64,000 bases of DNA, taken from contig NC_081340.1 of NCBI RefSeq assembly GCF_022539665.2, positions 4,030,001-4,094,000 on the forward strand, read 5' to 3'. The notes beneath the pieces are model-generated. The model searched no databases, was not told the origin of the DNA, and saw only the letters and a program-made list of their open reading frames with translations. Source of the stretch: Daphnia carinata (taxonomy: Eukaryota > Arthropoda > Branchiopoda > Diplostraca > Daphniidae). Within the stretch, counting starts at the first letter, position 1. Each line of letters begins with the position of its first letter. This document shows positions 1 through 13,300 of the stretch, one piece after another. The position numbers were made by a program, and so were the translations under genes.

Positions 1-2950
1 CCTGATTTACTTGTCATAATTTTCATGCTCTCCTTTTTTCGCTACGCAGTTAAAAGGTACCCAAGTGCTAATATACAAATGTAACTCGAGAAAATGTGCA
101 AAATGAGTGCTGCAAAATCGGATGTTTACGAATTACGATGCACGTGTCGCGACAGAGGTCTGGGATCACGGGATGGATGGCAAAACGTATGGATGGGTTG
201 ACCACTTGACCCTAGGCTAGGGTGACACAATGTACAGCCTAAGGTGAAAGGCAGTCATACAGGAAAATCAGTTTACATTTCAAGAAGTATTTTTGAATAA
301 AAGTTATTTAGTTGTTATCGTTTTACATTTCAAACAAGCTGTGACCGATGAACCGAAATGCCAAATAGAGGGAATCAAGGGCATAATCTTTAAAAGTATA
401 ATCTATCTGGAACGCCATAAATTCAACAAACTCAGGCAAGAAAAATAACCATTGTTGATATTCCCCTTCTCAGTATTAAAAGATTTTCTTATTTTAACCA
501 TAACCAGTGATTTGAAAGTAAGTTAAAAATTAAGCAAAGACAGAGAAGTAGTAGCAAAATTGTTTACAATGACAAGTTGTTTGCATTTGTGGTAGTACGG
601 TAACTATTTCACTTGGTTTAACTAGCTACACCAATATTCAAAGAAAAGAAGAAAACTTGTTGCTATTATTCACCAAACAGTCCATAATCTTCCTTTAAAC
701 AGATCGATAAGTCTGTCAGCAGACAACAAAAGAGTCTTTGATATTAATTGAGCTCATGTGTTAATCCTATTTTTCAGTTTAATTTCATACATGATAGTGT
801 TGCATGTGAACTTCAGAGCTATGGTAAAGCAGTACATAGCAACAAGGTGAGGTAGTTTATGCAAAAAGATGAAGCCTGAATTGGAGACTAGGAGCAACTC
901 TGAGACTTGTAAGGTATTCTACATTCTGTGATATTAACAACGAAGAGAACATTATCTATTTGATTTCGTAACAGATGTCTGTGATGGTTTAAAGTAGGAC
1001 CATGGCGAAGCCATAGTTAACACATGACTAGCGAGTTTTAATCACTTAGTTACTATATCGTCGAAAACGAGCCATAGGTTGACATCTCGTCATATACAGT
1101 CATCAAAGGCTGTTTCACAGGTGACTATTGCTTCCATAATTTGAGCGTGCGTGCCCTCTGCATCTCATTTGAGAATTCTGCAGGACTCACCCTCTCCCTC
1201 TCCTAAAACAAATTACATATTCACCCAGGAAAAGAGGGAAGAAGACTAGCACAGGGGGAAGCAAAAACGAGCGATAAGACTTTTTGTGTATTGTTGATTA
1301 CTTCCGTGTCACAGGACTACATCCGCGTGTCACAGATCTCCAGCCAGAGATACACAACACGCCTAGAGGGGCGAGGGGGTAGTTAAAAGGAAAAGCAGAG
1401 AACCAAACTTCGTTGGGGCTTCTGACATTTTGAAAAATTCGAATGCGTCTGAATGTGTTCAAAATGCACAGTGGAGTAGACGATCACGTTGTACGTAATC
1501 TGCATACATAAGGCTGGCTATCTATCGTGCGGTACTATATATCCATTACATTTATTGTCTTATAAGGATTCAGTCATCTGGGCGTGCTGATGTCTCGTCG
1601 CTACAAGTACGCATTCTGAACGAGTGCGGTGGCGTGCGGTACAATCATGTTTTCTTTATCCTTAAAAAATTATTTTCTTTGGTTTCTAATGTCAACTTTT
1701 AATGCAGCAGTAATTTAATCTAAGCTGTTTTAATTGGTTTATAGGTTACCTTTGTGTACGCTGTTACCACTGGCTTATAAGAAGATACGGGAAGTTGGTG
1801 GAGCTGTCGATTCATCATTACACAAAGGCGTCGAACTTAACAGGGACTCCCCAACTTTCAGTTGTGCCTATTATAACGCTACCGAAGTCGTCGTTGCCAT
1901 GACTACCAAGAAGAAAAAAGACGCTTATTACAAAATATTGTGCGGTACAGCAATACGAACATCTGTTTTTGCTTCAGTTATTGCCTATTTCTCATTTTTT
2001 TCCCCTTTCTTCCAGCAATCCGGACTTCTCCGCGCAACAATCATCGTTTTTACCTTCTCGTGATTATCCTAGCGGCTGAGAATAGGAGCAGACGAGAAGA
2101 TAAACACGAGATTTGATGGTAGCAAGCAAAGAAGTTAGGCACAATAGGAGAACAAACAAGCAACCCCAAAACCCTGGGCATACATACAGATGATCTTCAC
2201 GTAAGTGTAGCACCATTATCTAAGCTGTACACAAGGTTCTATTTTCACGTATATAGGAAACAAAATAGCAAAAAGGATTTCTACATGACTTTTTCATCTC
2301 GAGAAGAACAAGCACGTGGGGGTTCTGATGGGACGGTAATAATAGCTGGCAGCCTTCAAGATGTGACGCAGGCCATTCACTCTTGTCCCTCTGTTTGGAG
2401 TTAAGCTCATCAAGTAAAGATTAGGCTGCTGCACTAGTTACACCTATCACGGATGGCAATTGCATGCGCCTCTTGACGATACCCTACCCCCTGCAATCCC
2501 CAATCAAGGACTAGGCTTCATTGTACTAATTAGATTCCAAGAGAGAGATTGGAAACGTGACGATCGCTATATAGCCTCTTGCAGGCTGATTATAATCGCT
2601 GTCCCAGCTTACTTTATTTGCAGTCGAACACGGTCGATGTATAGGGAGAAGCAAGAAACACTGGATTGGAATAAAAGAAGAGGGAATTTACTTGTAAGCT
2701 CGATATGTTCTATTGTCAGAACTCTACGAAACCGACTTGGTCTTACAAGCTTTAACGCACATAATAATAGACAATCGGCTATGGAGGCCTAACACTGCGA
2801 CTTGTGATGTAAGCTCATAACACAGATCGTCTCATCATCACGTTTTAAAATTGCCTTATTCAATCAAGACCTGCTGTCTGCATTTTTATCGTCTGTTTTA
2901 TATGAACTTTTAAGATGTTGTTCACGCTCCTTTGTATTTTTTTATTGCAG
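1..2950. other. AT-rich non-coding sequence, no gene recognised
   Basis: Ordinary-complexity DNA without the homopolymer crowding seen further right. The longest open frames (109 and 110 codons near 1.73 kb and 2.46 kb) show no motif, no clear codon pattern and no splice context. I found no tRNA or promoter I could defend. Confidence 0.55.
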
Positions 2951-3058
2951 TTTCGTGATTAGCTGTTGCTCTTCGTCAAATATTTGAAGTGGGCCGTTTT
3001 ATGGCTCCGCCGTGATGATGTCCGAGGAAGCTAAAGGCGGAACTGCGAACAGACGGCC
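2951..3058 (+). other. Candidate upstream exon with an in-frame start
   Basis: Preceded by a T-rich tract and TTGCAG, followed by donor GTAAGG at 3059. ATGs at 3015 and 3018 open MMSEEAKGGTANRR. Joined to 10336-10385 and then 17742, the frame stays open and enters the main coding frame, adding 35 residues before the signal peptide. A frame match by chance is quite possible (one in three), so this is tentative. Confidence 0.22.
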
Positions 3059-6000
3059 GTAAGGAAATGACGGGAGCGCCTCACGCATAGCAGAGAAAAT
3101 GTTGCTCGTATATTATACGAACGACCGAAACGGATGGAGAAAAGGTGGGAACACGTTTTTTTTTATCGGTGCCAGTCACGCCAATCGCCACCGGCTGATA
3201 GTCACGCAACGCGTTGCATATCCGTTTATATTCCCGAACACGTCGAAATTTGTATATTTTTCTAGATAATTCGTCAAAACAAAAGAATGTAAAAAAACAA
3301 AACAAAAAACAACCGAGCGTGTTGCGGCCGTGTTTAACGATCCTTAATCAACAGTGCGATCCATCGCGCTTTGCGGAACGATGAGGTAATTGTTTTGTAT
3401 TCACGATCGTCAAAAAGAAGATGGCCGTAATAATTGTTTATAAAACGCGCCTTGTATTCACTAAGTAGCCGAAGTCTTCTGGCACGCGTTTGGGTCGTTT
3501 CGCCTTGTTAGAACAAGAAGATGGATTTAAAGACGTGGCTCATTGTTGAATGAGCCACGCAACGGTTATGCACCTCTTTAATGTACGTCATACTTTTGTT
3601 TGAATCGGTCATGTCCCTACAAAGACTTTCTCTAATGTCATTGGCACAAAATGCTTTTGTAAAAACTATGAGTGATGAGGAACCGTGACGTAATACTCGT
3701 AGAAAAAATTGTTTATTGGGCTTCTTGACTAGAGAATTAGCCGACCTGTTCGTGACGTGTCGTTGCCCCGGGGGTGAACGAGCCTGCCTTTCTCAGTTTT
3801 GTTTGTTTGTGGTTAATGTTTGAATGAGGAAGTATTTTGCACTAGGTTTACGGTGATGTATCGATCATGAACATTAACGTCTTTGCGGGGTGCCTTACGA
3901 TGCAAGTTCGTTTGTCCTAGAATGTTCAATGGCCTCTCGTTTGCAGGTGTTTGTCAACTGGCGATTTCACTAGCTCACATATTAGAGATCCTGTTTCTTA
4001 AATGGTTAATTTTACGATTAATAGCAGGCAGCTGTGACCAAGTGGGTTCACAAAGTTCCTCTACTATTGGAAATAGCCTGTAGATTCGTTTCTCCCAGTT
4101 CTGTTAGTACTGTAGAGGTCAATTTGTCCTCTGGGTGAGTCCCAGCATATTAATATACATTACTAACGATACGTTAAGTGATTCAAATCCACCAGCCTTG
4201 ACGACTAGTGCATCGTTACTTAAGCGTACATTAAAAATATGTAAGTTGTACTATTGCATCGTATCTAAACATCACTGTTCACAATTTAAAAATTAACAAA
4301 TTTTGCTGCTTGTTATGTATTTGTTAAGTTTCGTTCGTGGTAACGGTAGTTTTTGATTGTCCTCTTGTAAATGAATGCCGTCAATCATATCGCACTTTCA
4401 TGTACCAGGAAAAGTTTGAAAAGAGTGCGATAACGCACGTCTACTACTGGCTTATCAAAATTGATATTATTCTATAAAGTTAATGTACTTGATTGTATTC
4501 TCCGATTACCATTCGTTAACGCTATGATTTCAGTAATGAACATTGTTATTCTAGTCGTGAACGAAAATTAATCTCCAACTTGTTTTTCCTAAATGCAACG
4601 TCAACATAAATGCAGTTGCTTTAAATATTAGCAGCAACATAAACTTAACCTTTTCCAAGTAGCGGTTTATATTCCAAGTTAGTATTTGCTTCGAGTTACG
4701 TTAGATCCAGTCTTCACCTCATATTGAATATTGAAGGATCTTCTCCGAAAACTTCAATATTTTGTGGAGGGTGATCAAAATTAACGTTGTGCATCTAATA
4801 ATAATTGAAATGGAGACGTTGACTGGTTAACGGCATGCATATGTCTTAAAGTGGTAAACATGGTGTAATGGCTCTTCATTCTCTCGATTAGTTAATTAAG
4901 TTTAGCTAATTTTAGAACTATTTTCGAGGGCTAATCTACTGGCGAACGAAGTTCTTTTACAAATATCGCTCTGCAACCCAAGACCAAAGTAACAACAACC
5001 AAAAAGTAATTAAATTACAGAAGCAAGAGGTGATTGTTGGTGGTGCTTGGAAGCGAACCTTGCCTCAGGGACTTATCTGAAGTCAATATGTTTTGTTAAA
5101 AATTACAAATGGAAGCAATTTTTGAAAATTACTCTTCTTCGACATCGACTGCATGAATTTTCAATAATGAACCTTGTTTGTTTACTTCATGTTCAAATAA
5201 ATTCGCTAACTATTTCGAATTTGCGCAATTGCGTTCTTGTAGAACATTGCTTTAAGGTTACCGCGTACGTCACTGCAAACTAATGGACGTTTCTGCTCAA
5301 GTTTCTCATCTCACGTTAAAGACTAATTGATATTGAAAATAGGTGCAACCTATTACATAATCTGAACATCGTGGCCATCATCACTATGAGGTAAGAAAGC
5401 TGAATCACATCCTTTAAACATCTTGTAAATGTCAGCATAACAATGTCCGCGGGAATTCGTTACACGTCCACTGACCTTTTCATTTCTGTACTGAATATTT
5501 ACGCGAATCTCACACGACAGCAACGAACGTAGAGTAAATGTGTTCCCCTCTTTTATCAAGTAGCGATATTATTGGCTGCGTGACACATCACTCCATTAAA
5601 CACCGAATGGATTGGATTCACTTATGATGAATTTTACATTCGGGGCTTATTCGCTTATCAATGTCAGTCTAGTCTACTTATTATCCATAGTATCAAGCAC
5701 AAACATTTATAACACGTGTAATAACCATGTCAACGTAAATGACGTGCATCATTAATATCCATCACATCATTTCCTTTTTATCATAAATTTATCCTACACT
5801 CCCACTGTATATATGTTCGATGCCTTTTTTTTTCACAGGGTGTGTGGGAATACTATATATTATGACATTTAGATAACTGAAGAGAGGGATTGCTGCAAAA
5901 TAAAGGGGGGGAAGGTTTAAAAAAGAAAATAAAAGTAGCTCGGGAGTGTGCAGTCGGTTATTGATAGTGTCCGGAGAATCCCTATATGTGCTTTTAGCCT

Positions 6001-9000
6001 GATGCGTGTACACAAGAAAACGAAAAAAAAAAATAGGAAACAGTATAGTGAACCTCGATTCGCTTCATCTCTCACATGCGTGGGTTGGTCCAGGGAGGGT
6101 AGACGAGGGGGGGGGGTTGTTGAAATTCAAAACGAATAAACGAGAGCAGCTCAGAGGAGGCGACATCATGATCGATCACAGTAGGCCTATCCGATCGACT
6201 CCGGATGAGACGGCCAAAAAGGCCCGGAACTTTGAGCCCAAACGGGGAAAAAAAATAGGCCCCATGTATAGAATTTTTTATGTTCTGTCCAGGGTTCCTA
6301 TCAGAGAAAAAAAGGGGGGTAGTATGTTATATAGTTACGCATTATACACGATTCTGCCTTGCTGGATCTAACGAAGATGTATCAGTTATATTTGCAGCCA
6401 GAAACGGACGTGACAATGTCGCTACAATTTTATTTTTAAAGAAGAAAAATAGGCTTACTGCATCTACAAATTCAGTGAGGATTACACACAAACAAATGGT
6501 AAAGACAAACAACTGATTTCGGTCGGAAGAGTACATGGGGATTTTCTATAACTTTTTATTTTGTATATTTGTTGTTGGATTGGCTTTCCTTTTTTTTGAC
6601 GTCGTTTTTATATGGTGAGGGGGGTAAAGCATACGCTCTTTACAGAAACTGAAAAGGAAAATAGGGGGGGAGTTTTGGCTCTTGTGTGTTTGTTCTTGCC
6701 CGAAACGATAGGGTGAGGTCTTATAGGATGTGTCTGACTCACACACGGAGTATTTGTTATATTACCCCCGTTGTACACACACAGATTTGTAGTGGCGAAC
6801 TGTGCCGCCCCGTGCGGAACCATTAAAGAGTATTGTGTCCGACTAATGGCCTGGGCGAGAGCCGCTGGTTTGCTTCGATTCACCCCCCTCCTTGATTCCT
6901 CACCATCTCCGGAAGGTTAGGTTATGCTGGGTTCAATTGGGGTACAGCCATCAGCTGATTTTCTTTTTTTGACATCCAGTTTGTTTTTCTTTTTAAAGAT
7001 CTTTCTTTTTTTTTTGTACCCCCCCAATCTCTGTTGGATGTTGTCTCCCCTCTGTTGGTTTCCCTCCGTCATACACACGACCGGTACGGAATCGAGAAAT
7101 TGGAGAGTTCTCTTACGTCCTCGCTGTTTTTCTGATAGACACAAAAGGACATAAAAACTCGCTACCCTTTTTATGTGTAGGCGGAAGGAAAGAGGGGGGT
7201 AGTAGTCCTCTATTTTTGATAGCCTCTCCGTTTGGAAAAATGATGGCCGTCTGTTGTACATCACGAAAAAAAAGAAGTAGTAGTAGAACTACATCTATCG
7301 TCAGTTTGCGGGGGGGGGGGGGGGGGATGGCTGTTGAGGAGAGACATGGAACCAGTAGGGCGCGGTCAATCGAGGAGAACCAAATGTCCGTTTTTCTCCA
7401 GACCCTTTGCCATTTGAACGTATTATTCTTGGGTGATCTATAATTTATTTTTTTTTCTCTCTTTCGTTGTTAAAAAGCGAGAAGGGGGGAACGTAAATCC
7501 TTGCAAGTAGCACGTTACGAGAAATAAAAGATGAAAGAGGAACGACCTGCTGCGATGTTCAAGTCGTTGTACAAAACACAACGCACAAGTTGAATCGATA
7601 GTTCCATTTGGCCGGCAGCGGGAAACAAACTTTGTGTGTAGAAGACATGTTCATGTCAAGAGTCATGAAAATCTGTCTTAAAAAATAATAGCAAAAAGAA
7701 AGAAAGAAAAAAAAGCCAGTGATGTAATAAGTCGTTGACATGGAGTCACGCATAACTCCTTTGGCACATCGAGTGGGAGGAAACAAACATAGTCACGAAA
7801 TGGAGGCGTAGTATATATTCTTCTATTTGTACGTACGTTCTAGCCCCTCTTTCCTACGGCTAACACACATGTGTTCCACAAAGTTTAGCGGTCGTATTCT
7901 TATTCTATTTTTTACTTTCTTTGTAACTCATTTTTTTTTTCTCCCTTTTTTACGAGATATTTCAAGTTCTCAAATTTCAGCATAGGCGCATGTATGCAGA
8001 GAAGGGACTGACGTAATAAATCAGTACGTTTTTACATGTGCGTACGTTAAAAAGAGTACATAACTCAGGGCTGGTTTTCGGGGATTCTTAACGATAGTAG
8101 GAATTTCCAGTTTAAAAAAAAAAAGGGTATTCGTCTTTTGCGTATAGAGGGATATCTTTTTATAGGGAATAAGCAAAAAAAAAAAAACCCCACATCATCG
8201 TTGACGAGTTGACTAATAGTTTGACTCAACTGTCGTTACCATATGCGACCGGCTGGTTTGTTTTGTGGGCCATATTACTTCGGCAGTTCCTATATAGACT
8301 GACTTCTTTCTTTCCCCCCACCGTTTGGAAATAAACAGCTGGTTTATGCGTACGCCATGAAATCGTCACACGAAAATGAACTCCGTCCGACGTGGATTGT
8401 GTTAACGAGTTTAGTGATATTATGCCGTAAGCTTCTCGGATGTCTTATGATTATTTCTGCTTTAAAAAGAAATCGTGAATGGTGGCTTTTTTAAAATGGA
8501 AAGTGTGGATACTAGTTGTCCTTAATTAACGCCATGACTCACGGCGCTGGCGGAGCAGGCGCATGGATCAACGACGCTGTGCCAGTGTCCCGTAAAATCA
8601 CCTGTTTGACAAAGATTTGTGCTAATAATAGCTTTAGTATTTTGAATCTTCTAATTGCGTGTAATGAACATTGATGATTGGCATAATGTGTACAGAGTTC
8701 CAGGATTTTTTTATGTAATTGGTATATTAATAGTCAACGGCGAAGCAGTTTCTTAGTTAGGTATTTCACAATACAAGTTTGCCCAGCAACCTCGCTTATT
8801 ACTACGTCGAATCTGTATGTTAATTTGTATCTTATTGCTGTGTGATCTACATCCGGATTGTAGTTCACTAAATAACCATCCGCATCCACTGCTATAGCTT
8901 GAAGAAGAGACAAAGATGGGATGTGTTATTACTTTATGACTGGTGTGAATCAGAATATTAAATAATTTGTATGTGGGATATCTGATGGTGAAAGTACTAC

Positions 9001-10335
9001 GGATTGAATAATTCTGTATCAATTAACGCTTCTGTGATCACATATTTTTTCGTTTGACACGACGCATCACGTGACAACAAATCAAGTTCATTTACCGTTA
9101 AATCTTTAATTTGTATTAATTAGTTTTGGAAATCGTTAATTCAGAAGCGAAAAGGAAAGTTGTTCGCCGCAAAAGTTCGATGATGTGTTTCTAATCAGCA
9201 AAACAACAATAACAGACTTTTAGTTGAAACTAGTCTCATGCTACTTGTTTTCCAATTTGTTACGCCCTAATTATTGATGAAATTGTTCCAGAAATTCTTA
9301 AAACAGTTGTCCAGAATATGACCACTCATTTGAATAAATCTGCATAATGCTCGATAGGGAAAAACCAGGCCTTTTTAGAACAACACGCGTCATAAAAGAA
9401 CGAACGCATTAGTTTCAAAGGGCAGCAACGAAACGAATTGGAATTGAATAATTAATAAGGGAGAAAAATCGGCCATTTTCTATTTATTCCCAGGAGGGTT
9501 TTTTCGAAAGATTTGAAACTAAGGGAGGATGGGTTAGCTTTTTTGGTCGAGAACAAAGGGCCAAATGTCCTTGGAATCTGCTTGCAAATCGTTCCCTTCC
9601 TCTATGACTCATCGATACCTTCTGAAAAGTACACAAACGATTAGCATAATTTTCGATTTCGCCAGAGATTTTTGAAGAAAAAACAGTCAGTTTGTGTTTG
9701 TCTTTCGTGGAAGAAAGTGTGGCAGACTGTCGTAGTCCTAATGGGCTTCTAATTTTGGTTGAACATGTGTAAAGTGAACCGTTGATTCGTCGTTGCTATG
9801 AGTGTTTTTCACCTGCTGTTCTCCAAGTAAGTTGTTTTCATTGGCTTTGTTAAATGAACTTTGATTGCCGGTTGCGTTGGCATGGAATGGCGGCAAAGTA
9901 TTGAAAGAATCTGCCCATTTAGTTGAGAGGAAAAATCGCCTAGAAATGTGCTTGAGTTTGTTGGCAGCGTGTTAGTTTATGATTGAGTATTAGAGCGCCA
10001 TTATTTGCATTCTGTTGTGTTTAATGACATTAGTTTTTGCTGTTCTCAATAAAAAACTAAGCTTTCCACGTTCTGGAAAGAATTAAGACGCGTAATTGCA
10101 TAAAACGCCACGTTGAATTTCATTCCACTCTGCCGAATACTCAAGCGATAGATTAGTCGTTTCAAAAATGGCTGCCTTAGCGATTTTGTTCATTTTTATT
10201 TCATAAAATTTTGTCTGTGTTTAATCAAGTAATTAAATACCAAGAACGTGGTGCACGTTTTTTCCCGTTCGTTGTGTATTTCAAGATAAGCTTACAAATT
10301 TTAAAAATATTTTTATTAAATATTCTTTCTTTTAG
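3059..10335. other. Upstream intergenic or 5' intron sequence
   Basis: No gene was recognised. The homopolymer-rich texture begins near 5.8 kb, with G17 at 7310-7326. A donor-like CAA|GTAAGTT at 9827 and a TCAGTT initiator-like motif at 9687-9692 could mark a first exon of about 9689-9826 feeding the exon at 10336, but I have no further support for it. Confidence 0.45.
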
Positions 10336-10385
10336 GTCCAGTGAATGGTGCCATCTCAAGACGAATGGCCACGTGCAGCTTGAAG
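10336..10385 (+). other. Candidate 5' exon of Ptp99A (50 nt)
   Basis: Bounded by TTCTTTCTTTTAG and GTAAGTTG, both strong splice sites. Since coding exon 1 begins with an acceptor, an upstream exon is required, and this is the best short candidate in the 17 kb upstream. It contains ATGs at 10345 (closed by TGA at 10381) and 10365. The latter, if joined to 17742, stops at TGA 17754-17756, overlapping the main start codon. It is a splice-site inference only. Confidence 0.35.
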
Positions 10386-13300
10386 GTAAGTTGTTTTTAC
10401 ATCATATATCGTCTTGAGTGATTGAAAAATGGCTTAGAATGTTGAATTCTAGGGCCCCGTTGGGCGGTTTTTCTTGTTATTGGTATTCGAAAATTCATTT
10501 CCACTTTATATACATTGCCTAGAACGCGTTTTTTTCCCCTAAACATGTCGTGTTCGTTTCGCGTTAGCAAAGTTGTTTGATAGAAATCCGAGTGCGCCAG
10601 CAAATTGATAGAATTCAAAACGACACCGTAAACTTTTCTTTTTATCTTATTTTGAAAAATCAATTTCTTGCCTCTAAAGAAAGTTTGCCACTGCGTTTCA
10701 CTTTTGCTTTTTAATTGAATAAAAAAAAAAAAAGTCGAGCATTCGTGGAGCTTATTCAAATGGGGTTGTCATGCGCCATTTTTTCCCCCTCCCGCTCTCC
10801 GCGAGTTGCTAGGGTAAAAGGGTTTCCGAGGCGACCGTTTCTTTGATGGATCATCGAGCAGCCCAAGCAATTCTGAATATGTACAAGTTTTGCGCAGTCT
10901 GCGCAATCTACACAGTTAGCTGAAAGTAGTTCAATAATTAGCGAGTCGAAAGTGGCTTACCCATCTACCAAAAGAGTCAATAACGTGAGTTATGGTCTTT
11001 CGTTAAAGGCTAAGAAGGGCGCGCCATCTCTTGTCTCAAATAGGCCCATCTGAAATAAACAAACGGTAACACTAAAGAAAGAAAGAAAGAAAAAAAAGGC
11101 TAACACGATCGATCTGGTCTGATGAACGTCAAAACTTTTTTTCTTTCTCGAGATCACGGGGAACAAAAATAAACGAATCATCTGAGCTAGATGTTTCAGT
11201 TTCACCATTTACTCGTTATTCTTTTGTGTGTATATATACGTGGGAGTATTTTTACCCCCAGAAAGGAGATTGATCTTTGCCCACTTGTACATGGTCTTTC
11301 GTTTAGATTTTTTCTTTTTCCAGGCCTCTTTTCCTTTTGATTTTCTTCTTTTTTTTTTTTCGATGTGTCCGACTACTTTGCTTGTGCCGCATCGTTTCCG
11401 AGCCGATGATCTTCCAAGAGATCGGAGGGGAGGGCTACTGGCGCGCGAGTTCTTCCATCCTCGTAATTGATTCTAGGGGAATAAAAAAAAACTCGGCTCA
11501 CTGATTTGCTAGTATCTATTGCTTTTCTCGATTTCTTCTTGCTATGTATACTCACAGGCCGCGAAAAAAAAAAAAAAAAGATGGAGGGAAACCATTTTCA
11601 ATTTGATCTTGCAGGTCGGGTGGTCCTTGTCATTGTCGTCTAGTCATAGATTTTCTTATTCTTCTCAATCTCTCCCCACCGTCTTCAATTTTGTTCAATT
11701 CGAATAGACTACATCATCTTCTCGAAGACATGCTCCGTCTTTGCGCTTGAATTCCTCTCGACGTTTTTCTTTTCCACTCCATCCGCCGTGTATGTACATC
11801 ACCGTTCCCTACCCCCCCCCCCCTTCTTCCCTGTACTCGTATCAAAACGTGATGGTTGACTGCACCGAACGAAACCTGCACGTTAGCCAATGATATGACG
11901 TAGGTTCGATTTTTTTTTTCCTGGATTTTCTATGGATGTTTTTTTATTGAATTTTTTGTTAGCTTTGCAAAAACCTAACATTTATATTGGGGGGCATGGG
12001 GAGCAATTGTAGGTAAAGGGTAGCTCCCGAGTAACGCGAAATGCATTACAAGATGGTAGATTTTCTCCTGGATACGTAACGAGAAAAAAAAAAAAAAAAG
12101 ATGTTTGTTTCATATCGATGTGGGCGATTTGCAGATGCGTGCAACTGAGTAACATAGAGAACAGGTATATCGTAAGGAAAACTCTGAAAAATAAGCGCGG
12201 ATTTTGAACGTTGTTTCTTTTAGTATTGAAGGCGGTCGGTCAATATCCATCGTGATGCCCGGCTGCGTTATGCGGAGCACGGGACGTTTCCTCGCTGCAC
12301 TGTTGACGTTGTTTTCTAACGTAAAAAGTTTGTTGACATTGTGCGTTCTTTAGTGAGCGAGGTATATAGTGGCAGCACCGATAGGTCTATGATTTATCGA
12401 ATAGGCGTCTTGCGCTCCCTCTCTGCTAATGGAATCAACAATGCCTGGAACAAAAGGAACAGCAAAAGTGGGCTCTGTTTTTTTTTTTTTTTTTTTCGTC
12501 ATTCAATATTACGTATGTTGCTAGCGGAAAAACTGGGTCCCTCGTACGACATTTTCTGTGACAAAAGTTACCGTAGATGGCGCTGCTAGCAGTTTCCGGT
12601 TTCATTGCGTGTTGATAACTTGTTCATTTCCTCGCTCACCGCTTCATCGCCTTGGCTACCCCACGCTATACATAAAAGGAGAGTAGACGACAGTGTGTGT
12701 CCCCGTCAAACAAATCTAGATCCACAGCGACTTTCTCTCTTATTATTTTTTTTTTTGTCTATGTTTCCGACCCTTTAATATTCCATTTGCTCTTGTTTTT
12801 TTCATCACCGTACATCATACATAGTTGAGCTGTGGACCCTAAGCCAGATGAGAAAGGTATACAGTTTATTCCTATTTTTAGAGGGACATCATTCTATTGC
12901 AGTTTTCTTATATGAGAAGAAAAAAGAAAAGTAAAAGGTCGCTATATTATCTCGCTTGTCATTTCGTACAGTAGATTGGCTTCTCTCCTGCGCTGTATGG
13001 AACCCGAAAAGCCGGTTAGGGAATCTTTGTGTGGCGTTCTAGAACGAAAAGGAGATTTTTTTTTTTTTTTTTTTGTTTGGTTGGAAGCTCATCAACGACA
13101 CTGTAGAGGTACCAAGAAGAGCAATAGCATTTCTCTCATGGTTCACAATCTCCTCCTCTTCCCCTCCGCACACGCGTAAGGACACTTGGTTTGGGAAATT
13201 GTATTCAAGTCGAAAGCGTTGGATGGTTGACGGAGTTTCATCTTTTCATGTTTAAAAATAAAAAATAAAAAGGAGTTTCCAACTGCTCTTTGATGTCACG

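Noticed and set aside
1734-2792. Two open frames of 109 and 110 codons near the left edge
   Set aside because: No motif, no splice context and no clear coding bias; likely chance.
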